This document shows positions 1-10,134 of a DNA stretch of 64,000 bases, piece by piece (the stretch's first letter is position 1; every line of letters starts with the position of its first letter). A program made the position numbers and the translations under genes. Location: the NCBI GenBank assembly GCA_020002185.1, contig CM034541.1, forward strand, positions 46,041,980-46,105,979, written 5' to 3'. The stretch is from Paraescarpia echinospica (lineage: Eukaryota > Annelida > Polychaeta > Sabellida > Siboglinidae). The notes beneath the pieces were generated by a model. That model saw nothing but the letters and a program-made list of their open reading frames with translations. It ran no database searches and was not told the DNA's origin.

Positions 1-215
1 CTTGAATGTGTGCATTTAGCCTTCGTGTTGTTTATTGTTTTTCATCAGTTTTAATATAAGGACGTTATATCCATTCGTTGAGACGTAGTATGAAAATGTT
101 GTGTGGCAGAACAACCAAAGTTTTTGCAGTTTTATGGACCATTTTACTCATTGTTTATGTGAGTGGTCAGCCGATTTGACAAGATGGCAGGTTCAAGACT
201 TATTCACGTTATAAA
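1..215 (+). repeat. Peptide-gene repeat unit, copy 1 (5' end outside window)
   Basis: The leader (a stretch reading tgttgtttat, then cagtttt, then aaggacgttatat) and the start of the peptide ORF match the units near 29735-29945 and 63085-64000. Homology fades after the bases attcacgtt near 213. The part upstream of base 1 is not in the window. Confidence 0.7.
90..179 (+). pseudogene. Secretory peptide ORF, copy 1, truncated by stop
   Basis: The ATG at 90 opens a 29-codon ORF with a basic start and a hydrophobic stretch (VFAVLWTILLIVYVSG), which looks like a signal peptide. It stops at TGA 177-179, where the intact copy at 29826 has a Trp codon. Beyond the stop the sequence still aligns to the intact copy with a one-base length difference, so the mature part is also frameshifted. 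I infer a broken copy. The mature peptide is not recognised. Confidence 0.55.
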
Positions 216-561
216 CATGATAGGTCGCTTCTCATTATGTAACCTATTCAGTTATATAGTCGTAAGTCTATTTTATATCCTATGTCCAGCAGAAATTACC
301 ACCGGGTCAAAAGCATGCTACAGGATCAGACAAATCTCCAGCAGCAACAACTACTAGAAAAAAAAATGAACATACTTACTTGTATACGTCAATCGCCAGA
401 AGTTCCAGTTCGGTTTTACAGCAAACACGTTTATTTAGTAAGAATACAAGAGTTATTGTAGCGTACAATCATTTTCTTCGCTCCGCTTCCCTTTCTCAAC
501 CCAAACCTCCCTTTTTAACTCCCTGTTACCCTGCCCAGTGTACCATATTTAGACCAGTCTA
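216..561. other. No gene seen
   Basis: Unique-looking AT-rich sequence between peptide copy 1 and the inverted-repeat element. Short ORFs here have no recognisable content. Confidence 0.5.
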
Positions 562-574
562 CCAGCTAACACGT

Positions 575-840
575 AACGTTTTCACAACGTTGCTGAAATG
601 TTGTGTTAAGGTTATGCCAGACAAAACGTTGCGGCAACGTTGTGACAACGTTTTTGTTATGATCAATCTTCCTCATGTATCAAAATAGTTTTGTATAACG
701 TTGCAAAAACGTTTTAAAAACGTTTTATTAAAACGTTTCAGTCCAACGTTTTCTAAACGTTGTGATGAAACGCTATCCATATGTTGTGGGAATGTTCTTC
801 AAAAACGTCTAAGGGAAAACGTTTTTAAAACGTTTAAACT
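575..840. repeat. AACGTT-rich subterminal repeats
   Basis: Many irregularly spaced copies of AACGTT and near matches. The same motif is dense at 3975-4125, at the other end of the same element, and is sparse in the middle. Confidence 0.65.
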
Positions 841-1264
841 TTGTAATTTTTGTTAAACAAATCCACAAGTTTAATGAAAAATCAAAAAATAAATAGTGAA
901 TTTCATGCAACATTTTTGTTATGACCCATCTTTCTCTTAATATAAACATATTTCTGTACAACGCTGCAAAAACGTTTTACAATTTTTTGTAAATATCCAT
1001 TATAAAACATATTTTTTTAAAGTGTTTCAGTTATAATGTACGTTGCAAGATGCTTTTTAATAATTCCTCACCCCACAAAGACTGGTCCAAACAAGTTTGA
1101 CCCCTCCTTCAAATTGAAACCCCCCAGGAAATGTTATATCTAGATTTAAAATAGGTCAGTGAGACACCTGAACACACAGAAGGGGTAAAAAAGAGCCCCC
1201 ACCACATTAGAGATAGGGGTCCAAAATTGAATGTTTAAACCCCCCTCCCCACCCAAGCCAGCAC

Positions 1265-1375
1265 TCCACCCTCGGCCCGCGGGCGGATCTGAGCGGTTGG
1301 CAGGCGGCGGAATGCGGCAGACGTTTACCGATGACAGCCCGCTTGCCAGCCGCGCATGAGGCGATCCCGTTAGCG
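1265..1375. repeat. Hairpin repeat with cctcggcccg motif, copy 1
   Basis: The motif ccctcggcccg followed by gcggatctgagcgg leads into an inverted repeat: ggttggcaggcggc near 1297, answered by cccgcttgccagcc near 1340. The same arrangement occurs at 31224-31335, and a looser relative lies at 40255-40378. The family is unknown. Confidence 0.5.
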
Positions 1376-1465
1376 GGAGGTGATTTACAAGTCCGAGGGA
1401 CGCCCGAGCACGTGTATACGATGCTCCGTACATCTGTTAGGTGTATCAAGTTTCACAAGCAAGAT

Positions 1466-1520
1466 AATGTTTCCCGCGCAGTAACGTTTCCCGCGCAGTA
1501 ACGCACCGGGCGGGAAGTGT
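1466..1520. promoter_or_regulatory. Cluster of E2F-like sites
   Basis: The 17-base string tttcccgcgcagtaacg occurs twice in direct tandem, and gggcgggaag follows a few bases later. TTTCCCGC and GGCGGGAA are textbook E2F-type motifs in both orientations. The cluster lies about 1 kb upstream of the exon at 2506 inside the inverted-repeat element, so it could be that unit's promoter. This is a motif match only. Confidence 0.35.
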
Positions 1521-2505
1521 AATCTAAAGGAAACTAAAATTCGTTCTATTTATGTTCTTACACTTACAAACAAAGCTCCACAATATATATTACATTTTAT
1601 TGTAAACTAGGCATGTTGAATTCATATAAAAGCTTAAAAATGGAAAATATTATTATTAAAACAATATTATTATAGTTTTTTTTACTGCGAGTCTACGTCG
1701 TCCATATTTGAACACTCAGCTCGTTTTTACAGTTACGCGCGCAACTAAATTTCCACAAGACAAGGTACATCTTTATAAATTAATTTGTGAATATTTGGTA
1801 CATGTGAAATACAGTAATTTTGGCATGTTTCCGTAAGCACACATTTTGATTATTTACTGCCAAATCTCGGCTAGCATCGTAACATTGTTTACGCGTCGGA
1901 AACGGCGAAGTATTCAAATAACGTCATGGGGACATGTCCCAGAGCGCGTTTTCATGTGCTAAACAGTCGATCTACTGTCACTCGATCAACAATATTGATA
2001 TTTGTTGCCAATAATTAATTCATCAGAACAGAATTACATTGTTATAATTTATATATATAGTCTGTGAAATCTTCTTTTAATTAATAGTGGTCCGCCCGGT
2101 CTCAGTTGTTTCGGGTTTGGCATTCGATCGTTTACAATCATCTTTGCCTTTATTTGCGTGTCCTAACTTCGGGAATTGTCCAATTCTGCAGGCAACTTGG
2201 TAGCGTGTTTTGATATCTCGGACGCAGGTTTTTGATTACGACTAGTTAGAGTACCGGTAGTCATAGTATGGCTATTGTGCAGGGACTTGTAATTATCATT
2301 GTTTAACTGAAGTCTGCAGTGAAAACAGAACCAGTGGCAGTCTCAAGGGTAAAATCGGCCTAAACTAAAGGCTTCGTGGCATTAAAAATGTAAATATAAG
2401 GACAGGATTTGAATAAGTTTGTACATTAGTCTATTTTATATGCATCTATTATGTAGATTATCCTACAATATTTCATATATTAAATTTTGTTATCTTTTAT
2501 TTTAG

Positions 2506-2638
2506 GGGCATGTCTGAAGAACCATCCCAGGGCGAAGATTGGGGATGTAGAGTTGGAGATTGGACAGACATTAAAGCACGCACCCAACAAAGTGGGAGGA
2601 AAGAACACAATGTTACATGGCGAAAGGCTTGTTTTAAG
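2506..2638 (+). CDS. Candidate exon inside the TIR element
   Basis: It is preceded by a pyrimidine-rich acceptor (tatcttttattttag) and followed by a possible donor (aag|gtgtga). An ATG at 2510 gives 43 codons, rich in charged residues and Trp (EDWGCRVGDWTDIKAR, then NVTWRKACFK). The end is in phase 0 with the exon at 3809. Another frame is open to 2669 but breaks the join. No family is recognised; it may be a small protein encoded by the element or a captured host exon. Confidence 0.35.
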
Positions 2639-3808
2639 GTGTGACACTTTAGAAAACACCTCCATTTAGGGGGTCATCATTATTTACGGAATGGGGGGCG
2701 AAGATTTAGGAAATAAGATAGTGTGAATGTTATCACCCCCTCCCCCATCGGATGCCCCGGATTTCTTTCACCCCCCCCCCCATTGGACACGCACACTATC
2801 TTTCACACACCCCACTCCCCGTCCTGTCAGACATGCGAGCTTAATTTACCGATTCGCATCATAATGACCAAATCACTGTTTTTATAACATTGATATTTGG
2901 ATTTATAAAACTACTATTGACATATTTATTAGTTAATAAAGTCAGGAAATATACTTAAACTTATAAATATTGTATAAATGTTGATTTAATGGTTGTGGAA
3001 GTATGCATGCTTTGTTAATTTGAGAAAGATGGTGCGTAGCGCCAACAAATGTATCAAAAATTGTCACATTTATGGTATATAATGCTGTTTTTGACAAATA
3101 ATGACAAGTTGTTTTTTATCCACTACTGACAAGTTGATTTTTATCACCCTACCCCACCCATTAGAGGTTGCATGATTTCTTTCACCTCCCCCTTCCGGAA
3201 ATAATGATGGCTTCCCTTGGTATAAATATCCCCACTGTCTTCGATTTTACATATTCAAACTTAAGGGTCACATTATGTGTCAGAAAGTACAACCCCAAAA
3301 TTACCACGTGTGCTTTATTAGAACCCACCTATGCTTGTGGTGCTCCCCGGGGCTTCACATTGGACAGGTGCATTACATTTGTGAAAATATTACAGCATTA
3401 GGGGCTGTTCCGGAATTTCTGATTTGGGGATGGGGTGGGAGATTTGATATGGAGAGCCCATCAAAAGTTATTACCCCCCTTGAATTTTTGTCAAAAAGTA
3501 ATACGCCTTGAATTTCGCCCCACCCCCTCCTATTGTGAATTATACTTTTTCTATTGCTGTATATTAGTTTTAAACTTTATTTTTGATGCACAAGATGCTG
3601 AAAAAATCACTGCTCACAGAACATTAACATAACAAATTAATACCCCTTTTGTAAACAAATATTACCCCTCCCATCCCCAATCAAAAATTCTAAACAGCCC
3701 GTAACAGAGATGATCAATTATTAATGTTTTTGAGCTTATAAAGTTGAACATTTTGAAAATTAGTATTAACTCCCTCTAATCTATGGAAACTTTGTGATCC
3801 TGTTTCAG

Positions 3809-3892
3809 AAGGCAGCTGCAGGGAATACTATCGCAACGGAGCCAAGCCGGATGCCTTCGATGGACTTGACTTCTGATGAAGATGAAATTTAA
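3809..3892 (+). CDS. Candidate terminal exon inside the TIR element
   Basis: An acceptor (cctgtttcag) precedes 27 codons and a TAA at 3890. The product ends in an acidic tail (PSMDLTSDEDEI). AATAAA-type polyadenylation signals follow at about 3907 and 3918. Joined to the 2506 exon it would make a 70-residue charged protein of unknown function. The stop plus nearby poly(A) signals support a real transcript end on the plus strand. Confidence 0.4.
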   Translation, partial: KAAAGNTIATEPSRMPSMDLTSDEDEI

Positions 3893-3906
3893 ACTGATAC
3901 CCGTGT

Positions 3907-3924
3907 AATAAAGAAAAAATAAAT
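3907..3924 (+). terminator. Poly(A) signals after candidate terminal exon
   Basis: Two AATAAA-type hexamers lie 15-32 bases past the TAA of the exon ending at 3892. Confidence 0.35.
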
Positions 3925-4138
3925 GTTATAAAAAAGATTTGTATTCTGTTCTTATCAACATATTAAAACCCCTTCATGTTGTGGGAATGTTACTGGAAGG
4001 TTGTGGGAATGGTGCTGGAAGGTTGTGAGAACGTTATGCATAACGTTTTGATAAAAACGTTGTAGCAACGTAACGGGGACTATCCATTTGAACGTTGCAG
4101 CAACGTTTTGTCAATGCAACGTTATTTTGTTAGCTGGG

Positions 4139-4583
4139 TAGCTACGTTCGTTCTAACTTAGCCACCTACGTCAAAGCAGCCTGGGCGTCCAATTCATGGC
4201 GGCCATCTAGTAACACACACACACACACACACTCATTCCTCCCTCGACACCGGGCCGCTGGATTCACTGCCAGTGACCGATCGAGATTATTCACGACCCT
4301 TCTACCCTACGCAAGGTCCTTGCCGAATATACACCTTAGGATTGACAGTCAGCAGCTGCTGAGTTAGCCGATTTTAGTTTTGCAGAACAACAATTCAACA
4401 ATTTTATCCAAATAATATGACCTATGCGTACTAGCTTTATAACATACATTTACATACATTGGTTTTCAATTCTCAATATATATATATTTCCTTTTGGGTG
4501 ACTCTTCGAGTTCCTTGCATTTGTATGTGTTGCCTCTTACCTAACATATTTCACATAACAAACCTTATAATTACAATTCTTAC
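4139..4583. other. No gene seen; short AC microsatellite
   Basis: Spacer between the inverted-repeat element and LINE A. It holds an (AC)n run at about 4208-4231 and an AT run near 4480. Confidence 0.5.
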
Positions 4584-5796
4584 AACGTGACGCGCTGTTA
4601 GCCTTGCGACCCAGTGTCACTGACAATCTTTCCGGTCCACTCCTGGATTTAAATGATTTTACAGTGCTCTCTGACATTAACAATAGAAACTACCCGATGT
4701 AAAGTTGTTGTCCCCTCCGTCTTCCTTCCTTCAGTTGGGCGGTACGCAAATGGCTTAAGAAGACCGGAGCCTTACCTCGGGTATGTCGCTCGCCAAGCCG
4801 TGTGCATCATCGGTCTGTGGTGATGCATTGTCCCCTCACGGCTAAGGGTGTATTTGTTTGTCAATGAAATTGAACAAACAAGCGTTCCAGGTTCGTCACG
4901 AATATATATGTTTTATTCATCAGTAGAAACTTCAGACACGATGTCCGTACAACGTTTACACATTCATGTGCGCCGACAGTCCAACCCTATTTTACATTTA
5001 AAGTGCTCGTGGTTTTTGAAGATCGAAAGATAAAGCAATATATAAACCACCGTGGTTTATATTTGCCGAAATTTTGAGAAGTCTAAACTGTGGGAAACAG
5101 TTTCCTAGTTTCCCCGTGAAGAGCGTCAACCGTCCCTCCTTATGTGTGTCAATTTCCGCCTTCCTGTAATTCCAAAAATAGTTCCCTTTTAAACAAACTG
5201 GCTTGGTCTCAAGCCAAATCCGGGAATTGTCTTTAAACCGTAAAGGATCGAAACACATAGTATGAAATTTGTAGAATTATGGCTCTACGCATGCGTGTTT
5301 TTAATGTCGTCATACTATGGGGATGAGGGTGCTCACTCACGTGAGGGGGTCTGCATTTAATTGCATAATTTCATCTTTCCGGTTCGATCTTAAAACTAGG
5401 ACATGGTCACGAAGTGAATCTAAGGTCAGGCCAATGTCTGTACCAAATTCTAGTCATGACTCTTAACAGTCAACTACATTCTGTTCCGGTAGACACCAAG
5501 AACTACGCCTACGGACGCGAAAATAAACAAATCGTTCACACCTTGTTGCTCTAGAAATGGGCCTACAGTGACGGCGACCATATGCTTGCCTTGTGCAGCA
5601 TTCTTTTATATAATGCTTTTATATAATGCGAATCTGGATTTTCTGTTCTAGTCTTTCTCTGATAACTAATAATAATAGTAATTAACTAAATTAGCCAATG
5701 CAGGTATGTTACACCGAGACGCAAGCGGGACAAGAAAGGCGGCGTGCGCCAAAGACTGGAGAAAATAAGTTACGCACCCTCCCCCTGCCCTCTATC

Positions 5797-6419
5797 ATGT
5801 TGGCTAATGTCCGATCATTATCTTTGAAAATTGATGAACTTCAGGCCAATGGTGCGCTACAGTGGCTCCATAAAAAAGCTTGGTTGATATGTGTTACGTG
5901 TGATTGAAACCTGCTTAGACGAAACTTTATCTGACATTGAACAGGGACAACAAGTTGAGTGGCAAATCACAGGGTGGAAGGATCTGTGTGTACATCAACC
6001 AGCGCTGGTGTATGTTTGTCATCGTGAGGGAAGAACTGTGAACCCCGGGCGTGGAGCTATTGTCAGTGTCTCTGCGTCCGACCTACTTACCCAGAGAGTT
6101 CAGAGAGCTATTTTTAACTCTGGTCTATGTGCCACCGCCAGCTAATGTTGCCCGCGCAGCTGATGCAACCACTAGCTGTGTGCATCGGCGTGAAACAATG
6201 TCGCCAGAATCGCCAAACATCATTCTCGGAGATTTCAATAGCTGCCGACTGGACAAAACATTGCTGTTTACCAGCAGTACGTGACGTGTCAGATACGCGG
6301 TAGTAACACCCTCGATCTTTGTTATGGCGACAATAAGTACGCGTACAAGTCCGTGAAGAAGATGGCACTCGGTACCGCCGACCAAAAATGCTACATTTGA
6401 TCCCGGCGTATAGCACTAA
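5797..6419 (+). pseudogene. LINE A endonuclease (APE) domain remnant
   Basis: Typical AP-endonuclease-type N-terminus (MLANVRSLSLKIDELQ), then ETCLDETL, then a deletion compared with LINE B (the segment around DGFGI and SGKSQGG is missing), then LLSVSLRPTYLP and the catalytic-type motif IILGDFNSCRLDKTL. These pieces are spread over several frames with stops between them. In the family this domain nicks target DNA to prime reverse transcription. Confidence 0.75.
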
Positions 6420-6465
6420 ACTACAGAGACAGAAAGCAGTGCATAAAACTGTAAAAACGTAGGAC

Positions 6466-7111
6466 TTGAACTCGGCCGACGCCGTCAGGGGGTATTTTGA
6501 CTGTACCTTGTGTGATGGTCTTATTTACTCCAGCTCTTCGCTTGAAGAAGCAGTTGATGTCGTCACAGACTATATCAAGTTTTGTGAAGAGGTAATTGTC
6601 CCCACAAAGTCTGTGAAAATCTTCTCAAATAACAAACCGAAAAATCTGTCTGGTATTGAGTCCGGCAAACGTGTCATATAAATCTCAGATTCAGCGGAAG
6701 AGAGTGTCAAGTTCGCTATGATTTGTCACGTGAGCGTCAGGAGGCGGTGGACGGCAGTGAGTATAAGTTCACTGAGGATGACATCCCGGAAACAACTCCT
6801 GATGACTTCATTAAGATCTTCAAACACGTTAACCCTCACAAGGCAGCTGGGCCTGGCAACGCCAGTGGTCGGGTCCTCAAGGAGTGCCATGCTCTGTCCC
6901 CAAGAAACCTGTACCACATTGTCTCAACGACTGCCGCATGTTGGGGATCAACTGGATCCCCTCCTATTTTGCGTATACACGCAATCAAGGTGTGGAGGAC
7001 GCAGTCCTCACTCTATGTCATAGTGTGTATACTCACCTGGAAAACCCCAAGTCGTTTGCCAGGGTAGTCTTTATTGACTTTTCCTCGGCTCTCAATACCA
7101 TTCAACCATAA
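6466..7111 (+). pseudogene. LINE A reverse transcriptase, N-terminal part
   Basis: Frames switch several times. Recognisable pieces are HKAAGPGNASGRVLKEC (fingers), a VPKKPVPHCLNDCR relic, and ARVVFIDFSSALNTIQP (motif A of LINE RTs, which contains the first catalytic Asp). It ends at a stop at 7109. Confidence 0.75.
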
Positions 7112-7195
7112 ATCATGATGAGTAAACTAGTCAACATGTTGTGGGTAAATCAGTTTCTTACAGAGTATAAGTAAGTACTGCGCTATAATGGTGCT

Positions 7196-7807
7196 GTGTT
7201 GAGCTCACTCTTCATTTTCACCGGTGCTCCCCAGGGCTCGGTGATCTCCTCTGTCCTGTTCACACTTTACACAGGCGACTGTCGTAGCAGCCAGAAAATC
7301 GTAAATTTAATTAAATACAGCGATGACACAGCTATCGTCGATCTATCCGGCTCTGATCAAGTGTGTGCGAGCGCTGTAGCTGATTTCACAGTGTGGTGTA
7401 GCAATCATTTCCTAGATCTGAACGTTCATAAAACTGAAGAACTCAAAATAGATTTTAGGAAGAATCCTACTCCTCCCAAGGGGCTATTTATCAAAGGAGC
7501 GTGTGTGAAGAAAGTAGAGGAATACAAGTACCCCGGCACCATCATTGATGCCAAGCTCACATTTGGTGAAAATGCAGCTGTAATTAATAGAAAGTTCCAG
7601 CAAATGTTGTATTTCTTAAGCAACTTCAGGTCACTCAGTGTCAGCACACATGTTTCTCAAAAATTCTCTAGATGCTACACCGAAAACTCTATTAAGTTTG
7701 CGTTCCTAGAGTGGTACGGTGGCCTGAGTGTTGTGCATCGCAACACTCTGACACGAACCGTCAGGTTTATAGGCAAGGTGGTGGGTGACAAGCAGACCAG
7801 TCTAGAG
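7196..7807 (+). pseudogene. LINE A reverse transcriptase, palm and thumb
   Basis: Motif B (GAPQGSVISSVLFTLYT) is followed by motif C read as KYSDDTAIV, where the usual YADD or FADD has become YSDD. Then come VEEYKYPGTIIDAKLTF and the thumb region RTVRFIGKVVGDKQTSLE. The open frame is cut by the hAT-like element at 7808, and the same frame resumes at 9423 as DL then a stop. Confidence 0.8.
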
Positions 7808-9422
7808 CAGCGGTATTTAACCTTGTTGGTATTGTTAGCCCTTGAGCCATTGAACAACACCGTGATTATCCCTCTATTTTTAAATACTAAAATCGAGAAA
7901 AGGACTATTTTGAAAGAACATGTTGATGCATAATTGACATATTAATTGGTAAAATAGTTCATTTAGGATTTTGTTCTTTGTTCTCTTCAAGTGGCCTTGT
8001 TTGTTTGAAGAATATGGAGACCTCATTACCATGAATTTCATGTCGGTAAAACTTGCTTTGCGAAGGGAGCATTGAGCTGTGAGAATATTCACCACATTCC
8101 TTTCTTGTGAGAGGTTCAGCTGATTGATCTCACTAAAAGATGTGTAGCCCAGTTTTATAATAAATGTATGTCCTCTTTGCCTGACATCGTCACCTGATAG
8201 TTTGATATGTAACGTTTCTCTCCGTTCCATGAGCATGATGAGTTCGTTCCCTTAATTCGAACACATAATGAAATCCTGTCCCCAGGATAACCAGCGATCC
8301 TCCAGGTGGAAGAGGAGAACACGGAAATCGACTCCTATCTCTTCACATTCACTGACAATTTTGGGGTTCGTGGCACTCCGTGGTAAACAATTCAGAGATC
8401 ATACAGTCATATTTTACAGAGTCGCTTTTCAGGCACAAGCAATTGAGCACGATATACAATATAGCTTACATATCAGGCGTTAAATGCTGAATTCTCGCCA
8501 CCATATACGCAGTCACTTGTTTATAAACCAGCCAGACATCTTCGTTCTGCTGAGGGTAACAATCTTGTCGTTGCGAAAGCCCGAACCAAAGCTGGTGAAT
8601 GCGCATTCGTCCACGCTGCCGCTACAATATGGAATGGTTTACCAACTACTATTACTTCCAAAACCTCCCTGCAATCCTTCAAGGCAGCTTTAAAACTCAC
8701 CTTTTCATTACGGCGTACACTGCCTGAAAGACCACAGAAACATTGTTATTCTAAGTTTTTCATATTTTTATCTTTATCTTTTTAACAGCCGAAAGAACAT
8801 TTTAATTACTTTCTTTACCATGAGATTTGTTTTCTTTTTAACCTACTGATGTTTACACAGCATTACTATCTTAATTTGTATATTTTAATATTAAAATTTG
8901 TTTAATGTTTATTTACTATTTATATTTTAGTTTTATGTAAAGCGCTATGAACGTTATGGATATGGCGCTATATAAAACAAAGATTATTATATTATTATAA
9001 TGTTGATTCAGTCAGTTGAGTTGGTTGAAGCACAAAGCATTGGAGGATTTGCTAACAATTCTGCATCTAAAACGGCGTTATCCAATATGCGTCTCACATA
9101 TTAAATTTCCACTGTTTCAGTTGTGTCCACAAATTATATCTGGTTCATTTGTCTCCCTAGCTGTTTTCTCGCCAAGGATGAGCCTCGGTGCTTCAAGTAG
9201 ACATGGCTGGGTTATATCCTCTCTGATGGCAAGGGAGCTGTTACTTTCAGAATGCGGTGTTCGTAACTTCCAGTATGTCATTTCACGACATATCGTCAAT
9301 GAAGTGTGCTACAAGAGCGTTATCATGATTAATTAATTACTGAAATGTTCATACTTCAAAAAACTTCCGTTACCCCTACAAAAAGCCCGAATTACCCCAG
9401 GTTAAATACCGCTGGTCTAGAG
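7800..9422. mobile_element. hAT-like DNA element with 8-bp target duplication
   Basis: Perfect 16-bp terminal inverted repeats (cagcggtatttaacct at 7808-7823 and its complement at 9399-9414) are flanked by an exact 8-bp direct repeat, gtctagag, at 7800-7807 and 9415-9422. Eight-base duplications and CAG-type ends are hallmarks of hAT transposons. Removing the 1,607-bp element and one duplication restores LINE A sequence across the junction. No clear hAT transposase is visible. It contains a LINE 3'-end fragment (8484-8995). A minus-strand ORF at 7880-8236 is not confidently identified. Confidence 0.85.
8484..8995 (+). mobile_element. LINE 3'-end fragment inside the hAT-like element
   Basis: One frame reads LRSAEGNNLVVAKARTKA, then FVHAAATIWNGLPTTIT, then SLQSFKAALKTHLF and a stop, the standard C-terminus of an L2/CR1-type reverse transcriptase ORF. 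The 3' UTR ends with gcgctatataaaacaaag and an ATT-rich tail. It is 5'-truncated, as LINE copies usually are. Confidence 0.75.
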
Positions 9423-9594
9423 GATCTGTAGAGGCAACAGGCAGAGAGAAAGGGAAGGAAATACTCCTCAGACCCCGCACATCCCCTGTTTCCTTGCTAT
9501 AAACTGCTTCATTTTGACCGCCGCTTTCAACTCCCTCACTGTTCATTGAATCGCATTCGAGACTCATTTGTTCCCTCGTCAATTAGACTAATGA
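9423..9594 (+). pseudogene. LINE A ORF2 C-terminus, downstream of the hAT-like element
   Basis: Reads DL, stop, RQQAERKGRKYSSDPAHP, then CYKLLHFDRRFQLP, then LNRIRDSFVPSSIRLMNE and TAA. This is the usual C-terminal block of this LINE group and continues the frame that ends at 7807. Confidence 0.8.
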
Positions 9595-9745
9595 ATGAGT
9601 AACTGTCCTTCGTTCCCCTCATTTCTGCCAGTCTTCCCTTCCTGTATGACACTGAGTGAGCGAGAGATGATTTGTGATTTGTGAGATGATTTAACTTTTG
9701 TAACTTATTTAACTTATTTAGCATATTCAACTTATTTAAACTTAT

Positions 9746-10134
9746 TTAACCTATATAACTAAACTACTACTATACTACCAAAACTACATAAAATAATACG
9801 TAAAAGTAAAGTAAAGGTAAGTTCTTATATATCCAGTCATCAGGAGTGGTCAATGCACTTTACACTTTGCTCCCTGGTAGACCTGTTCAATCGAACACCA
9901 TCTCGACTTCTCTGGAAAGCATCCAGCCACGCCGCAATTAATACGCGAAGACCATTCATACGCAACTATCCACCACTGGCTATAACCAGGTACTCATTCA
10001 TACAGCTGATTGAACTGGAGCAACCTATAGTGAACGAACTTGCCCAAGGTTCGACACCGCCGCATAGGATTCGACCCCGGGTCCTTTCAGTCGAGAGTCC
10101 GATGCTCTAGCCACTGCACTTAACCGATATAACT
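9746..10134 (-). mobile_element. tRNA-derived SINE, copy 1, with target duplication
   Basis: The body is 9761-10119. Read on the minus strand it starts with a tRNA-like head: an A-box-like tggctagagcatcgg and a B-box-like gggtcgaatcc. Flanking 15-bp direct repeats (9746-9760 and 10120-10134) differ at one base. The paralogous site at 41601-41615 has a single copy of this 15-mer and no SINE, an empty site. It sits in the 3' UTR of LINE A. Confidence 0.85.

Larger units (their letters stand above)
562..4138. mobile_element. TIR-bounded DNA transposon-like element, 3.6 kb
   Basis: The left end (562-580, ccagctaacacgtaacgtt) and the right end (4119-4138, ending ttgttagctggg) are inverted copies of each other. 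A TA sits just outside each end (560-561 and 4139-4140), a possible TA target duplication. Both subterminal regions (about 575-840 and 3975-4125) are crowded with AACGTT palindromes, a pattern seen in cut-and-paste transposons. Inside are E2F-like sites (1466-1520), a hairpin motif (1265-1375) and two phase-compatible exons ending in a stop plus AATAAA. No transposase is recognised, so it is either non-autonomous or the encoded protein is unfamiliar. The superfamily is not assigned. Confidence 0.6.

Noticed and set aside
380..688. 102-codon ORF near the left end
   Set aside because: It crosses the boundary of the inverted-repeat element into AACGTT repeats, so it is accidental.
7880..8236. 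hAT transposase on the minus strand of the 7808-9414 element
   Set aside because: The ORF has a KLSGDD stretch faintly like a transposon-associated family, but the rest does not match and no hAT dimerisation motif is visible. Too weak to call.
10050..10119. A genuine tRNA gene
   Set aside because: Only A- and B-box-like parts match, there is no convincing cloverleaf, and the same sequence heads each SINE copy.
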